This document shows positions 8,805-17,584 of a stretch of DNA of 64,000 nt, piece by piece (the stretch's first letter is position 1; each line of letters begins with the position of its first letter). Made by a program: the position numbers and the translations under genes. Under the pieces are notes generated by a model. It saw only the letters and a program-made list of their open reading frames with translations, ran no database searches and was not told the origin of the DNA. Source of the stretch: JAJNBA01 sp036281075 (GTDB lineage Bacteria; Actinomycetota; UBA4738; HRBIN12); the NCBI GenBank assembly GCA_036281075.1, contig DASUPO010000113.1:1-64000 (forward strand), in the 5' to 3' direction.

Positions 8805-8882
8805 CGGCGCGCCAGGATGCCATTCACCAGACGGCCTCGCGAACGGATCCAGGGCCACTGGCTCCGGCGGCGCAAGACCGGC

Positions 8883-8888
8883 TAGCAT
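8883..8888 (+). promoter_or_regulatory. -10 element of ppk operon
   Basis: TAGCAT ending ten bases before the ppk ATG; no Shine-Dalgarno sequence intervenes. Confidence 0.45.
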
Positions 8889-8898
8889 CCCTTCTCCG

Positions 8899-10941
8899 AT
8901 GCTCGATGCGCTTCCCCGCACCGAACGGTTCCTGAACCGAGAGCTCTCCTGGCTCGAGTTCGATGCCCGCGTGCTGGCCCTCGCCGAGGACAGGTCCCAA
9001 CGGCTCCTCGAGCGCGCGAAGTTCCTCGCGATCTTCGGGACGAACCTGGACGAGTTCTTCCAGGTCCGGGTCGCGGGTCTCCAGGAGCAGCGGGAGGCAG
9101 GGGTCGGGTCGGCCACGCCGGAAGGCCTCACGCCCGAGGAGCAGCTGGCAGGGATCCGGAGCCGAGTCGTGGAACTCATGGCGCGCGCCGATCGGCTCTG
9201 GAACGACGACCTCCGGTTGGCGCTCGAGAAGGAGCGGGTGCGGATCGTGCAGTGGGCCGACCTGGACCGCCACGATCGCGAGCATCTGGACACCCTGTTC
9301 CTCGAGCGCGTGTACCCGGTGCTCACGCCGCTCTCGGTCGACCCCGCCCACCCGTTCCCGTACATCTCGTCGCTCTCGCTGAACCTCGCCGCTCTCGTCC
9401 GCGACCCTTCCAGCGGGGAGCGTCGCTTCGCGCGCGTGAAGGTTCCGCCGCTGCTGCCCCGGTTCCTGGAGCTTCCGGACGGGGAACGCTTCGTTCCGAT
9501 CGAGCAGGCGATCGCCGCGCACCTCGACGTCCTGTTCCCCGGCATGGAGATCCTCGGTCACTCCACGTTCCGACTCACGCGCGATGCGGACTTCGAGCTG
9601 GAGGAGGACGAGGGCGGCGACCTCCTCGAGGCGATCGAGTCGGTGCTGCGGCGGCGGCTCCGGGGCGCGACGCCCGTCCGGCTGGAACTCGACGGGACGA
9701 CCACCGACGAGGTCCGCTTCCTGCTGATGCGCGAGCTGTCGCTCTCGAGCGACGAGGTGTACGTGGTCGCCGGACTCCTCGATGCCTCGGCGCTCTGGTC
9801 CCTGCACGAGCTCGAGCGGCCGGATCTCAAGGACGATCCGTGGAGCCCGGTCACGCAGCCGAGGTTGGCCGACGTCACCGACTTCTTCGCGCTGCTGTCT
9901 GCGGGCGATCTGCTCGTCCACCACCCCTACGACTCCTTCGAGACCTCGGTCGAGGCCTTCATCGAGCACGCGGCCCAGGACCCCGCGGTGCTGGCGATCA
10001 AGCTCGCGCTCTACCGCACGTCCCAGGAGAGCCCGATCGTGCAGGCGCTCGTGCGCGCGGCCGAGGCCGGCAAGCAGGTCGCCGCGCTCGTCGAGCTGCA
10101 GGCTCGCTTCGACGAGCGGGCGAACATCACGCAGGCGCGCACGCTGGAGCAGGCGGGGGTGCACGTCGTGTACGGCGTCGTCGGGCTGAAGACGCACGCG
10201 AAGATCTGTCTCGTCGTGCGGCGAGAGGTCTCGGGGCTCCGCCGCTACGCGCACGTCGGCACGGGGAACTACAACCCGAGCACCGCCCGGATCTACGAGG
10301 ACGTCGGGTTGCTGACGGCCGACCCCGATCTCGGCGCGGACCTGAGCGACGTGTTCAACCTCTTGACCGGCTACAGCCGCCAGCAGCGGTATCGCCGGCT
10401 GCTCGTCGCGCCCTCGACCCTGAAGCAGGCCGTGGTCGGGTTCATCCGCGAGGAGGCGGAGGCGGGGGACGGGTCGATCGTCCTCAAGGTGAACAGCCTG
10501 GTCGACGCGGAGACGATCGACGCGCTCTACGAGGCGTCGAGCCAGGGCGTGGAGGTCGACCTGATCGTCCGCGGCATCTGCTGTCTGCGTCCCGGCGTGC
10601 CCGGATTGTCGGAGCACATCCGAGTGCGATCGATCGTCGGCCGGTACCTCGAGCACTCCAGGATCCTTCGTTTCGGGAGCGAGGACCGCGGGTTCCGGTA
10701 CTTCATCGGCTCGGCGGACCTGATGCCCCGCAACCTCGAACGGCGCGTCGAGGTCACGGTCCCGGTGCAGGATCCCGGCCTGTGCGACCGTCTGGACGAG
10801 ATCCTGCAGACGTGTCTCGCGGACGATGTCCTCGCATGGGAGCTGAGCGGCGACGGAGCGTGGGCGAAGGTCCCGACGGAGCGGGGCGTGAACGCGCAGG
10901 AGCGCCTGATCAGCCTCGCGAAGGAACGGGTGGCCGGATGA
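8899..10941 (+). CDS. ppk: Polyphosphate kinase 1
   Basis: Makes long-chain polyphosphate from ATP. The 680-residue protein has the N-terminal signature RFLNRELSWLEF, the helical second domain, and two phospholipase-D-like domains. His433 in LKTHAK is the predicted autophosphorylated residue; HVGTGNYN follows, and a second histidine region lies in the C-terminal domain. No key motif is missing. Its stop overlaps the start of a CHAD-domain gene (ATGA), which in turn overlaps a Nudix-phosphatase gene, making a three-gene polyphosphate operon. Confidence 0.96.
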   Translation: MLDALPRTERFLNRELSWLEFDARVLALAEDRSQRLLERAKFLAIFGTNLDEFFQVRVAGLQEQREAGVGSATPEGLTPEEQLAGIRSRVVELMARADRLWNDDLRLALEKERVRIVQWADLDRHDREHLDTLFLERVYPVLTPLSVDPAHPFPYISSLSLNLAALVRDPSSGERRFARVKVPPLLPRFLELPDGERFVPIEQAIAAHLDVLFPGMEILGHSTFRLTRDADFELEEDEGGDLLEAIESVLRRRLRGATPVRLELDGTTTDEVRFLLMRELSLSSDEVYVVAGLLDASALWSLHELERPDLKDDPWSPVTQPRLADVTDFFALLSAGDLLVHHPYDSFETSVEAFIEHAAQDPAVLAIKLALYRTSQESPIVQALVRAAEAGKQVAALVELQARFDERANITQARTLEQAGVHVVYGVVGLKTHAKICLVVRREVSGLRRYAHVGTGNYNPSTARIYEDVGLLTADPDLGADLSDVFNLLTGYSRQQRYRRLLVAPSTLKQAVVGFIREEAEAGDGSIVLKVNSLVDAETIDALYEASSQGVEVDLIVRGICCLRPGVPGLSEHIRVRSIVGRYLEHSRILRFGSEDRGFRYFIGSADLMPRNLERRVEVTVPVQDPGLCDRLDEILQTCLADDVLAWELSGDGAWAKVPTERGVNAQERLISLAKERVAG

Positions 10942-11855
10942 CCTCGCGTCAGGATCCGGCGAGGGAGGTCGACAGGTTGCGGGCGCTGGAGGCGTCGGCC
11001 GTCGACTCCGTCCGTGACGTCGTGCAGCGGGCGATCGTCACGTCGACCCTCCGCCTCGTCTCGGCCGAACCGGTCCTCCGAGCGGATGTTGATCCGGAAG
11101 GCGTCCACGCGGCGCGGGTGACGGTGCGCCGGCTCCGGTCGGACCTGCGCACCTTCCGACACCTGCTCGACGAGGAGCGGACGCGACCGCTTCGAGCCGA
11201 GCTCGAGTGGTTGGGCGACGTCCTCGGCTCGGTCCGCGAGGTGGACGTGCTCCGGGACCGGGTGCGGCGACGGCTCCGCGAGGCGCCGAGCGAGCTGACA
11301 CCCGCGAAGGTCCTGGTGGAGGACCTCGAGTCCCAACGGATCGACGCGTTCCGGCGGCTCGTCGACGCGATCGACTCGCCACGGTACGCGGACGTGATCG
11401 AAGCCCTCATGGCGGCGGCCTGGGAGCCGCCGGTGGGTGCCCCCGGTGACCTCCCCGCGGTGGATGCGGCTCGGTCGATGGATCGACCGTGGTCGGCGCT
11501 CCGCCGGAGCGCCGGTCGCCTGGGACCGGACTCCAGCGATCGCGCCCTCCACGAGGTCCGCATCCGCGCGAAGCGCGTCCGGTACGGGGCCGAGGCGCTG
11601 GGCCCCGTCTTCGGGAAGCCCGCGCGCCGCTTCGCGTCGTCCGCGAAGAAGTTGCAAGGGCGATTGGGGGACCATCAGGATGCCGTCGTGGCGGTCTCCT
11701 GGCTGACGGAAGCGGCCCTCGATTCCGATGATCCCGGCGTCGCGTTCGCCGCGGGTCGGCTCGCGGAGCAGGAGTCCGCCGACCGGGATCGCGCGAGGGA
11801 ACGCTGGCCTCGCGCGTGGAAGGCGCTGCGCGACGAGAAGACGTTCTGGACGTGA
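10938..11855 (+). CDS. CHAD domain protein
   Basis: CHAD proteins are helical, rich in conserved histidines and basic residues, and bind polyphosphate. The 305-residue protein has VHAARVTVRRLRSDLRTFR in the first helical repeat and VRIRAKRVRYGAEAL in the second, with DHQDA near residue 250 as in other CHAD domains. No CYTH triphosphatase domain is attached. Start and stop both overlap neighbours by four bases (with ppk and the Nudix gene), supporting a polyphosphate-linked role, perhaps granule binding or control of chain access. Confidence 0.88.
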   Translation: MTSRQDPAREVDRLRALEASAVDSVRDVVQRAIVTSTLRLVSAEPVLRADVDPEGVHAARVTVRRLRSDLRTFRHLLDEERTRPLRAELEWLGDVLGSVREVDVLRDRVRRRLREAPSELTPAKVLVEDLESQRIDAFRRLVDAIDSPRYADVIEALMAAAWEPPVGAPGDLPAVDAARSMDRPWSALRRSAGRLGPDSSDRALHEVRIRAKRVRYGAEALGPVFGKPARRFASSAKKLQGRLGDHQDAVVAVSWLTEAALDSDDPGVAFAAGRLAEQESADRDRARERWPRAWKALRDEKTFWT

Positions 11856-12718
11856 CCGGCGAGGTGCGCGCCGCCGGGGGGGTCGTTCTTCGACGCGCCG
11901 ACGGCCACGCCCAGACGGTCCTCGTCCATCGGCCCCGGTACGACGACTGGTCGTTCCCGAAGGGCAAGCTGCACGACGGGGAATCGTTCCTCGATGCCGC
12001 GATCCGCGAGGTGCGCGAGGAGACGGGGCTGACGCCCCGGGTCGGCGCCGAACTGCCGGCCTCCACGTACCAGGACCAGCACGGAGCGCCGAAGCTCGTC
12101 CGGTACTGGTTGATGGAGGCGCTCGACGGCCGCGATCCGCGTCCGACGCAGGAGGTGGACGAGGCCAAATGGGTTCCGCTCGACGGGGCCGGCGCGATGC
12201 TCACGTACGACCGTGATCGGGAGATGCTCGATGCGATCCTCGCGCGCGATGGGACCGCCTACGTCGTGCGGCACGCCAAGGCCGGCGACCGGCGGGAGTG
12301 GCCGGGCGACGACCGGCTCCGGCCCCTGTCGAAACCGGGTCGGCGCCAGGCCCGGGGGCTGGCGCGCTTCTTCGACGGTCGATCCATCGATCGGATCCTC
12401 AGCAGCCCAGCGGTGCGATGCGTCGAGACGGTGCGAACCCTGGCCGAGAGCCGCTCCCTCGCCGTCGAGCTCCATGAGGAGTTCGAGGAGGGTGCGTCGT
12501 TGGAGGGGGCGCTCCACCTGCTCGACCGGTTGGCGTCCGAGGACGCCGTCCTCTGCGGGCACGGCGACCTGATCCCGGCCGCCATCGATCATCTGGAGGG
12601 CCGAGGCGCCGTGGTCATCGGTCAGCGGAACTGGAAGAAGGGATCGATCTGGATCCTCGAACGGGAGGCGGGCCTCGTCGTCAGAGCGCGCTCCGTCCCG
12701 CCGATCCACCCCGTGTAG
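11852..12718 (+). CDS. Nudix hydrolase fused to histidine phosphatase (MutT1-like)
   Basis: Two-domain protein of 288 residues. Residues 5-130 form a Nudix hydrolase; its box starts GKLHDGES and ends REVREETGL. Residues 135-280 form a SixA-like histidine phosphatase with VVRHAKA and CGHGD. This is the architecture of mycobacterial MutT1, which hydrolyses 8-oxo-dGTP and dinucleoside polyphosphates. Its position after ppk and the CHAD gene makes polyphosphorylated nucleotides another possible substrate. GTG start overlaps the CHAD stop. Confidence 0.87.
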   Translation: MTGEVRAAGGVVLRRADGHAQTVLVHRPRYDDWSFPKGKLHDGESFLDAAIREVREETGLTPRVGAELPASTYQDQHGAPKLVRYWLMEALDGRDPRPTQEVDEAKWVPLDGAGAMLTYDRDREMLDAILARDGTAYVVRHAKAGDRREWPGDDRLRPLSKPGRRQARGLARFFDGRSIDRILSSPAVRCVETVRTLAESRSLAVELHEEFEEGASLEGALHLLDRLASEDAVLCGHGDLIPAAIDHLEGRGAVVIGQRNWKKGSIWILEREAGLVVRARSVPPIHPV

Positions 12719-12853
12719 GTCCACCGCGTGCGGCCCATCCGCCTTGCCCTGCCGGGCCACCGGTGTTCGTCCCTCTCACTCGCCTCGCTGTTGCGGCCTC
12801 CGTCCCCCGCGTGATATCCAGCCTTCCGGCCGCCCAACCGAAAGGGCCGTGAC
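12719..12853 (+). other. Intergenic gap without recognised feature
   Basis: I find no gene or clear PHO box in these 135 bases between the polyphosphate operon and the DUF47-pit pair. They presumably hold the promoter of the latter. Confidence 0.4.
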
Positions 12854-13480
12854 ATGCCGAAGTTCCGGTTCCGGTTCATCCCCCGTGATGAAGGATTCTT
12901 CGAGATGTTCGTTCGCCTCGCGATCAAGATCCAGGAGGCCGGTCTCGCGTACCAGGACCTGGTCGTCGACTACCAGAGCATCGACCGGAAGGCGGGTCGT
13001 CTCAAGGATCTCGAGCACGAAGCGGATGAGATCACCCATGAGATCATGAAGCGCCTGAACACCATCTTCGTCACCCCGCTCGACCACGAGGACATCCATC
13101 GACTCGCCTCCGGGCTCGACGATGTGATCGACCACATCGAGGCGGCGGCGGACCTGTTCCTGCTCCACAAGATCGAACATCCCCTGCCGGAGATGAAGGA
13201 GCAGGCGGATGTGCTGGTCCAGACGTGCGCGGTCACGCGCACGGCCCTCGAGACGCTCCCGCGATACCGGGAGCTCGAGCCTCATTGGGTCGAGGTCAAC
13301 CGACTCGAGAACGAGGGGGATCGGATCTACCGACGTGCGATCGCCGGGTTGTTCAGCGGCGACCACAAGGCGATGGACGTCCTGAAGTGGCGCGACGTGA
13401 TCGATGAGGCGGAGGGAGCCATCGATCAGCTCGAGGACGTGTCGAACATGCTCGAGGCCATCGCCCTGAAGCACGCCTGA
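12854..13480 (+). CDS. DUF47 PhoU-like protein, Pit accessory
   Basis: PhoU-like helical protein of 208 residues. It starts with FRFIPRDEGFFEMF, common in DUF47 proteins, and has LEHEADEITHEI near residue 55 and LENEGDRIYRRA near residue 155, the acidic metal-cluster motifs of the fold. Genes of this family almost always precede pit, and here the stop overlaps the pit start by one base (TGATG). It probably regulates the low-affinity transporter. Confidence 0.9.
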   Translation: MPKFRFRFIPRDEGFFEMFVRLAIKIQEAGLAYQDLVVDYQSIDRKAGRLKDLEHEADEITHEIMKRLNTIFVTPLDHEDIHRLASGLDDVIDHIEAAADLFLLHKIEHPLPEMKEQADVLVQTCAVTRTALETLPRYRELEPHWVEVNRLENEGDRIYRRAIAGLFSGDHKAMDVLKWRDVIDEAEGAIDQLEDVSNMLEAIALKHA

Positions 13481-14472
13481 TGGTCTGGTTCTGCCTCGGC
13501 CTGGCGTACCTGTTCGAGTTCGCGAACGGCTGGACCGACGCTCCGAACTCGATCGCGACGGTCGTGTCGACGCGCGTGATGCGGCCTCACCACGCCGTGT
13601 TGATGGCCGCGGCGATGAACCTGATCGGAGCGCTCGTCGTCGGGACGGCGGTCGCCGAGACGATCGCGGAAGGGATCGTGAACCCGGACTACGTCGGGCT
13701 GGACACCGTGGCGTCGGCCCTGCTCGCCGCCACGCTCTGGGCGGTTGCCGCGCAGGCCTTCGGACTGCCGTCGAGCGAGTCCCACGCGCTGATCGCCGGT
13801 CTCCTCGGCGCCGGCTTCGCCGCCGGCGGGCTCCAGGCCCTGGAATCCGAGGGCACGCAGGCCGCGCTCGTCGGCCTGGTCACGTCACCCGTGGGCGGAT
13901 TCCTGATGGGGCTCGTGCTGATGGTGCTGATCTATCGCTTCTTCCACCGTGTCCGGCGCGCCCTCATCACGCGCGTCTTCGGCAAGGCCCAGGTGGGCTC
14001 CGCAGCGTTCATGGCGTTCAGCCACGGGACGAACGACGCACAGAAGACGATGGGCATCATCGCCCTCACGATCGCGCTGAACGAGGCCGGGACCGCCGGG
14101 AACGTGGAGGACCTCACGATCGATCTCTGGATGATCGTGTCGGCGGCGCTCGTGATGGGGCTCGGCACGATGGTCGGGGGGTGGCGGGTCGTCCGCACGA
14201 TGGGGATGCGCATGACCCGCCTCGAGCCGGTCCAGGGCTTCGCGGCTGAGACGGGCGCCGCCACCGTGATCACGGCGGCCGCCAGCATCGGGATCCCCGT
14301 GTCGACGACACACGCGATCGGCTCCGCGATCATGGGAGTCGGGGCCACGAAGCGGTTCTCGGCGGTTCGGTGGGGGGTCGCGGGGCAGGTCGTGGCCGCG
14401 TGGGTCCTCACGTGGCCCTCGTGCGCGCTCCTCGGCTACCTCTTCCAGAAGGCGTTCTCCCTGTTCTCTTGA
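13480..14472 (+). CDS. pit: Inorganic phosphate transporter, Pit family
   Basis: Low-affinity phosphate (metal-phosphate symport) permease, 330 residues with about ten hydrophobic segments. The duplicated Pit signature is visible: FANGWTDAPNSIATVVSTR near the N-terminus and SHGTNDAQKTMGI near residue 185. It is coupled to the DUF47 gene. Its presence alongside Pst gives the cell uptake at both low and high phosphate. Confidence 0.93.
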   Translation: MVWFCLGLAYLFEFANGWTDAPNSIATVVSTRVMRPHHAVLMAAAMNLIGALVVGTAVAETIAEGIVNPDYVGLDTVASALLAATLWAVAAQAFGLPSSESHALIAGLLGAGFAAGGLQALESEGTQAALVGLVTSPVGGFLMGLVLMVLIYRFFHRVRRALITRVFGKAQVGSAAFMAFSHGTNDAQKTMGIIALTIALNEAGTAGNVEDLTIDLWMIVSAALVMGLGTMVGGWRVVRTMGMRMTRLEPVQGFAAETGAATVITAAASIGIPVSTTHAIGSAIMGVGATKRFSAVRWGVAGQVVAAWVLTWPSCALLGYLFQKAFSLFS

Positions 14473-14505
14473 TCGGACCTGCCCGATCGCCGCTCGACGC
14501 TCGGG

Positions 14506-14511
14506 TACGCT
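14506..14511 (+). promoter_or_regulatory. -10 element of corA
   Basis: TACGCT, seven bases before the GTG start; leaderless geometry. Confidence 0.5.
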
Positions 14512-14518
14512 CGCCGCC

Positions 14519-15493
14519 GTGGAAGCACGCATCGTCCGCGAGGGCTCGCCGGAGCCGGAACGGATCCCCCTCGACACCCTGCGTGAGCGCCTCTCCGCGC
14601 TGGCCGACGGCGAGTGGATCTGGGTGGACGGCGTCGAGCCGACCGAGGGCGAGCTCGCCCTGCTCGCGGAGCAGCTGAGGCTCCATGAGCTGGTGGTCGA
14701 GGACGTGCATCACCGGAACCAGCGGGCGAAGGTCGAGCTGTATCCGGAGCACGCATTCGCGGCGTTCCGTCCGCTCTCGCTCGGTGCAGACGGCCTGCTG
14801 GAGTCGGAGCTGTTCCTGATCGTCTCCGACCGGTGCGTGACGACCCTGCGGTTCCCACCCGTGTTCGACGTCTCCGGCGCCGAACGGCGGTGGCGGATGT
14901 TGGCCTCGATGGCACCCGGGACCGGCGCCGCGTTCTACGCGGTCGCCGACGAGGTCGCCGACGACTACCTCGAGGTGGTGGAGGCGCTCGAGGACCGGGC
15001 GGACGAGCTTGAGGCCGAGGTGTTCGATTCCGACCCACGGGCGCGCGTGGGCGCGCCGTTGCAGCTCGACATCCTGCAGCTCCGACGGGACATGGTCCGG
15101 CTCCGTCGTCACGCGGTGCCGATGCGGCAGGCGATCGACCGCTTCGCCGACGACTCGCGGCTCGTCACGCCGGCGCTCGTGCCCTACCTCCGGGACATCA
15201 GCGATCACCTGCTTCGGACGACCGAGCTCGCGGACGGCGTCCGTGACGTCCTCACGACGATCGTCGACATCCGGATGGCGCAGTCCGCCCACCAGTTGAA
15301 CGAGGTGATGAGGAAGCTCACGGCGTGGGCGGGCATCATCCTCGTGCCCACGCTGATCGCCGGGATCTACGGGATGAACTTCGATCACATGCCGGAGCTG
15401 CACTGGACGCTCGGCTATCCGCTCGCGCTCGGCATGATGACCGCCTCGGCGGCCGCGCTGTACGGATGGTTCCGGAAGCGGGGCTGGGTCTAG
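14519..15493 (+). CDS. corA: Magnesium/cobalt transporter CorA
   Basis: Pentameric Mg2+ channel of 324 residues. A large N-terminal cytoplasmic funnel domain is followed by two C-terminal membrane helices; the selectivity motif GMN is present in AGIYGMNF between them. The length is normal. GTG start follows a TACGCT hexamer by seven bases. It sits between two phosphate transporter genes and a second divalent-cation permease at 19.4-20.6 kb. Confidence 0.93.
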   Translation: MEARIVREGSPEPERIPLDTLRERLSALADGEWIWVDGVEPTEGELALLAEQLRLHELVVEDVHHRNQRAKVELYPEHAFAAFRPLSLGADGLLESELFLIVSDRCVTTLRFPPVFDVSGAERRWRMLASMAPGTGAAFYAVADEVADDYLEVVEALEDRADELEAEVFDSDPRARVGAPLQLDILQLRRDMVRLRRHAVPMRQAIDRFADDSRLVTPALVPYLRDISDHLLRTTELADGVRDVLTTIVDIRMAQSAHQLNEVMRKLTAWAGIILVPTLIAGIYGMNFDHMPELHWTLGYPLALGMMTASAAALYGWFRKRGWV

Positions 15494-15495
15494 CG

Positions 15496-15834
15496 ATGTG
15501 TCGGGCGATGAAGGTGCTGTGCGTGGCTGCGGACGCCGCCTCGCTCAGGGCGCTCCGACTCGCGGCCACGGCGGCCGAGTGGGAGCTCACACCGGGGGCG
15601 ACGAACGAGACGGACGCCCTCGGCCTGGTGGACGCCGAGCGCCCGCAGGCCGTGGTGGCGTTCGGACCGTACGAGCGGCTGATCGAGCTGGTGCGGGAGC
15701 GCTTCCCGGCGATGCGGATCGTCACGGACCGGGAGACGCCCTGGGCGAGCGCCGTGGCGGCGTCGCACGACGACGTGCGAGGGCTGCTCCGGGCGCTCGC
15801 CCGTCCAGGCGGCCCGATCCTCAGTGCCGAGTGA
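15496..15834 (+). CDS. Small receiver-like hypothetical protein
   Basis: 112 residues from ATG 15496, or 108 from ATG 15508. The alternation of hydrophobic strands (MKVLCVAAD, PQAVVAFGP, MRIVTD) resembles half of a response-regulator receiver fold, but the usual phospho-acceptor aspartate is not clearly placed. It begins three bases after the corA stop and probably shares its transcript. Function unknown. Confidence 0.6.
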   Translation: MCRAMKVLCVAADAASLRALRLAATAAEWELTPGATNETDALGLVDAERPQAVVAFGPYERLIELVRERFPAMRIVTDRETPWASAVAASHDDVRGLLRALARPGGPILSAE

Positions 15835-15838
15835 GCCC

Positions 15839-16435
15839 TCAGAGACTCCAGGGCTCCCATCCGTAGCGACGTACCATCCGCATCGTGACGAGGATGTTCG
15901 CTCGGGCGTCGAACACGGACCAGTCCGCGGATCCGAAATCGACAGCCCGCTCCGGCCAGTACTTGAGCAGATGCTGGTAGATCCCCGCCGCCTCGCCTTC
16001 TTCGTTGTACGCGGTTGGTTGGTACCGGGACTCCCTCCACGCGATGTAGAGCGCATCGTCCTCGTCGATCCCGTAATGCGATGCGGCGCACCGGATCAGC
16101 TGCTTGAGGTGCCAGGTGCTCCGCTGCCAATCGATGGGGCAGAGGCCGGACGGGCCCGCGCGGTCGATCTCTCGATTCGCGACCCGAGGCGGTGCGTTCA
16201 AGATCGTATCGCGTGGCTGGTCTTTCGCCTCGGACGTGATGCTGGGGATGCCCATGATGAGGGCGACCAGGATCGTGAACCCGATCAGTACGCGGCTGCG
16301 GCGGACCATCGTGGTGATCCACGGCGCAACGGACGGCGCCTCGTGTCGTCCCCGAGGAGGTCGTCTCGACACACCCCCGCCACCCCGCGATCCGGTGCGG
16401 GTGTCGGCGCCGCCTCCTGGCATCGTTCTCCTCAT
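15839..16435 (-). CDS. Lytic-transglycosylase-like exported protein
   Basis: Probable cell-wall-active protein. The C-terminal part has AWRESRYQPTAYNEEGEAAGIYQ, a goose-type/SLT-like pattern in which the Glu of WRESR would be the catalytic acid. A hydrophobic segment, VLIGFTILVALIMGIPSI, acts as signal peptide or anchor. I chose ATG 16435 (198 residues) because GAGAGG lies just upstream; ATG 16309 would start right at the signal segment (156 residues). It converges on the corA-linked gene with a four-base gap. Confidence 0.7.
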   Translation of the reverse strand: MRRTMPGGGADTRTGSRGGGGVSRRPPRGRHEAPSVAPWITTMVRRSRVLIGFTILVALIMGIPSITSEAKDQPRDTILNAPPRVANREIDRAGPSGLCPIDWQRSTWHLKQLIRCAASHYGIDEDDALYIAWRESRYQPTAYNEEGEAAGIYQHLLKYWPERAVDFGSADWSVFDARANILVTMRMVRRYGWEPWSL

Positions 16436-16633
16436 ACCTGCCTCTCCGGCGGCCTCGGAGCTCCTCGGAGCACGCATGCGCGCACGACGAACACACTCTG
16501 GGAAGGTAGGAAGCGCGCGTCGTGCGCAGGGGGACCGGGCCACTCGGTCCGAAGCCGACGACTCACCCTAGCCGGGCCCAGTGACGTACGGCAACCCGGC
16601 TGTGTGGAGGGCTGGCCCGGAGCCCGTCGCCGG

Positions 16634-16639
16634 TACGAT
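16634..16639 (+). promoter_or_regulatory. -10 element of ispH
   Basis: TACGAT, six bases before the GTG at 16646; it supports that start over the longer open frame upstream. Confidence 0.5.
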
Positions 16640-16645
16640 GGGTGC

Positions 16646-17584
16646 GTGGGAACGGTCCTGCTGGCGGCGCCCCGAGGCTACTGTGCCGGGGTCGAGCGCG
16701 CGGTCGACGCGGTCGACCTCGCGCTCGCCCGCCACGGCGGTCCCGTGTACGTCCGCAAGCAGATCGTGCACAACCTCCACGTCGTCCGCGACCTGGAGCG
16801 GAAGGGCGCGGTCTTCGTCGACGAGCTGACGGAGGTCCCCGACGGAGCGGTCGTGGTCCTGTCCGCCCACGGCTCGGCCCCCACGGTGCACGAGGAGGGC
16901 GGGCACCGTCGGCTGGACGTGATCGACGCGACGTGCCCGCTCGTGACGAAGGTCCATCTCGAGGCCCGCCGGTTCGCGGAGGACGACCGGACGATCCTCC
17001 TCATCGGCCACCAGGGGCACGAGGAGGTGGAGGGGACGAGCGGCCAGGCGCCCGAGCGGACGATCCTCGTTCAGTCGGTCGCCGAGGCCGAGCGCGTGGA
17101 GGTCCCCGATCCCTCGGCGCTCTCCTACCTCACGCAGACCACGCTGTCCGTCGACGAGACGAACGAGATCGTCGCGGTGCTCCGCTCGCGGTTCCCCGAG
17201 ATCCAGGGCCCCCCACGCGAGGATATCTGCTACGCAACCCAGAACCGGCAGGACGCGATCAAGGAGGTGGCCGGTCGATCCGATGTCGTTCTCGTGATCG
17301 GCTCGAAGAACTCCTCGAACTCCAACCGGCTCGCGGAGGTCAGCCGCGAACGGGGAACGCCGGCGTACCTCGTCGACGACGAGACCGAGGTGGATCCATC
17401 CTGGCTCGAAGGAGCAGACGTCGTGGGCCTGACCTCGGGAGCGTCGGCGCCCGAGTGGCTCGTGGATCGGATGGTCGGTTGGCTCGCGGAGCGGGGGTTC
17501 GATCGCGTGGAACAGGCCCTGATCACGAAGGAGCACGTCCGGTTCGCGCTGCCCGCCGGCGTGCGGGCTACGACCACGAGCTGA
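16646..17584 (+). CDS. ispH: 4-hydroxy-3-methylbut-2-enyl diphosphate reductase
   Basis: Last enzyme of the MEP isoprenoid pathway, reducing HMBPP to IPP and DMAPP with a [4Fe-4S] cluster. The three cluster cysteines are Cys13 (GYCAGVERA), Cys97 (ATCPLVTK) and Cys195 (DICYATQNRQ), and the catalytic glutamate is in GHEEVEGT. The 312-residue length is standard. The GTG start is supported by its position and a -10-like hexamer six bases upstream. The 3' end overlaps the convergent Lrp-type gene by 17 bases. Confidence 0.96.
   Translation: MGTVLLAAPRGYCAGVERAVDAVDLALARHGGPVYVRKQIVHNLHVVRDLERKGAVFVDELTEVPDGAVVVLSAHGSAPTVHEEGGHRRLDVIDATCPLVTKVHLEARRFAEDDRTILLIGHQGHEEVEGTSGQAPERTILVQSVAEAERVEVPDPSALSYLTQTTLSVDETNEIVAVLRSRFPEIQGPPREDICYATQNRQDAIKEVAGRSDVVLVIGSKNSSNSNRLAEVSRERGTPAYLVDDETEVDPSWLEGADVVGLTSGASAPEWLVDRMVGWLAERGFDRVEQALITKEHVRFALPAGVRATTTS

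Noticed and set aside
9252..10937. Long read-through frames preceding the CHAD, pstA, phoU and reductase starts
   Set aside because: Very high GC removes stops; the conserved parts begin at overlap starts (ATGA/TGATG/GTG), and upstream residues are low-complexity.
14470..14490. GATCGG/CCGATC inverted repeat between pit and corA as a terminator
   Set aside because: Six-base stem without U tract; short palindromes of GATC are very frequent in this genome.
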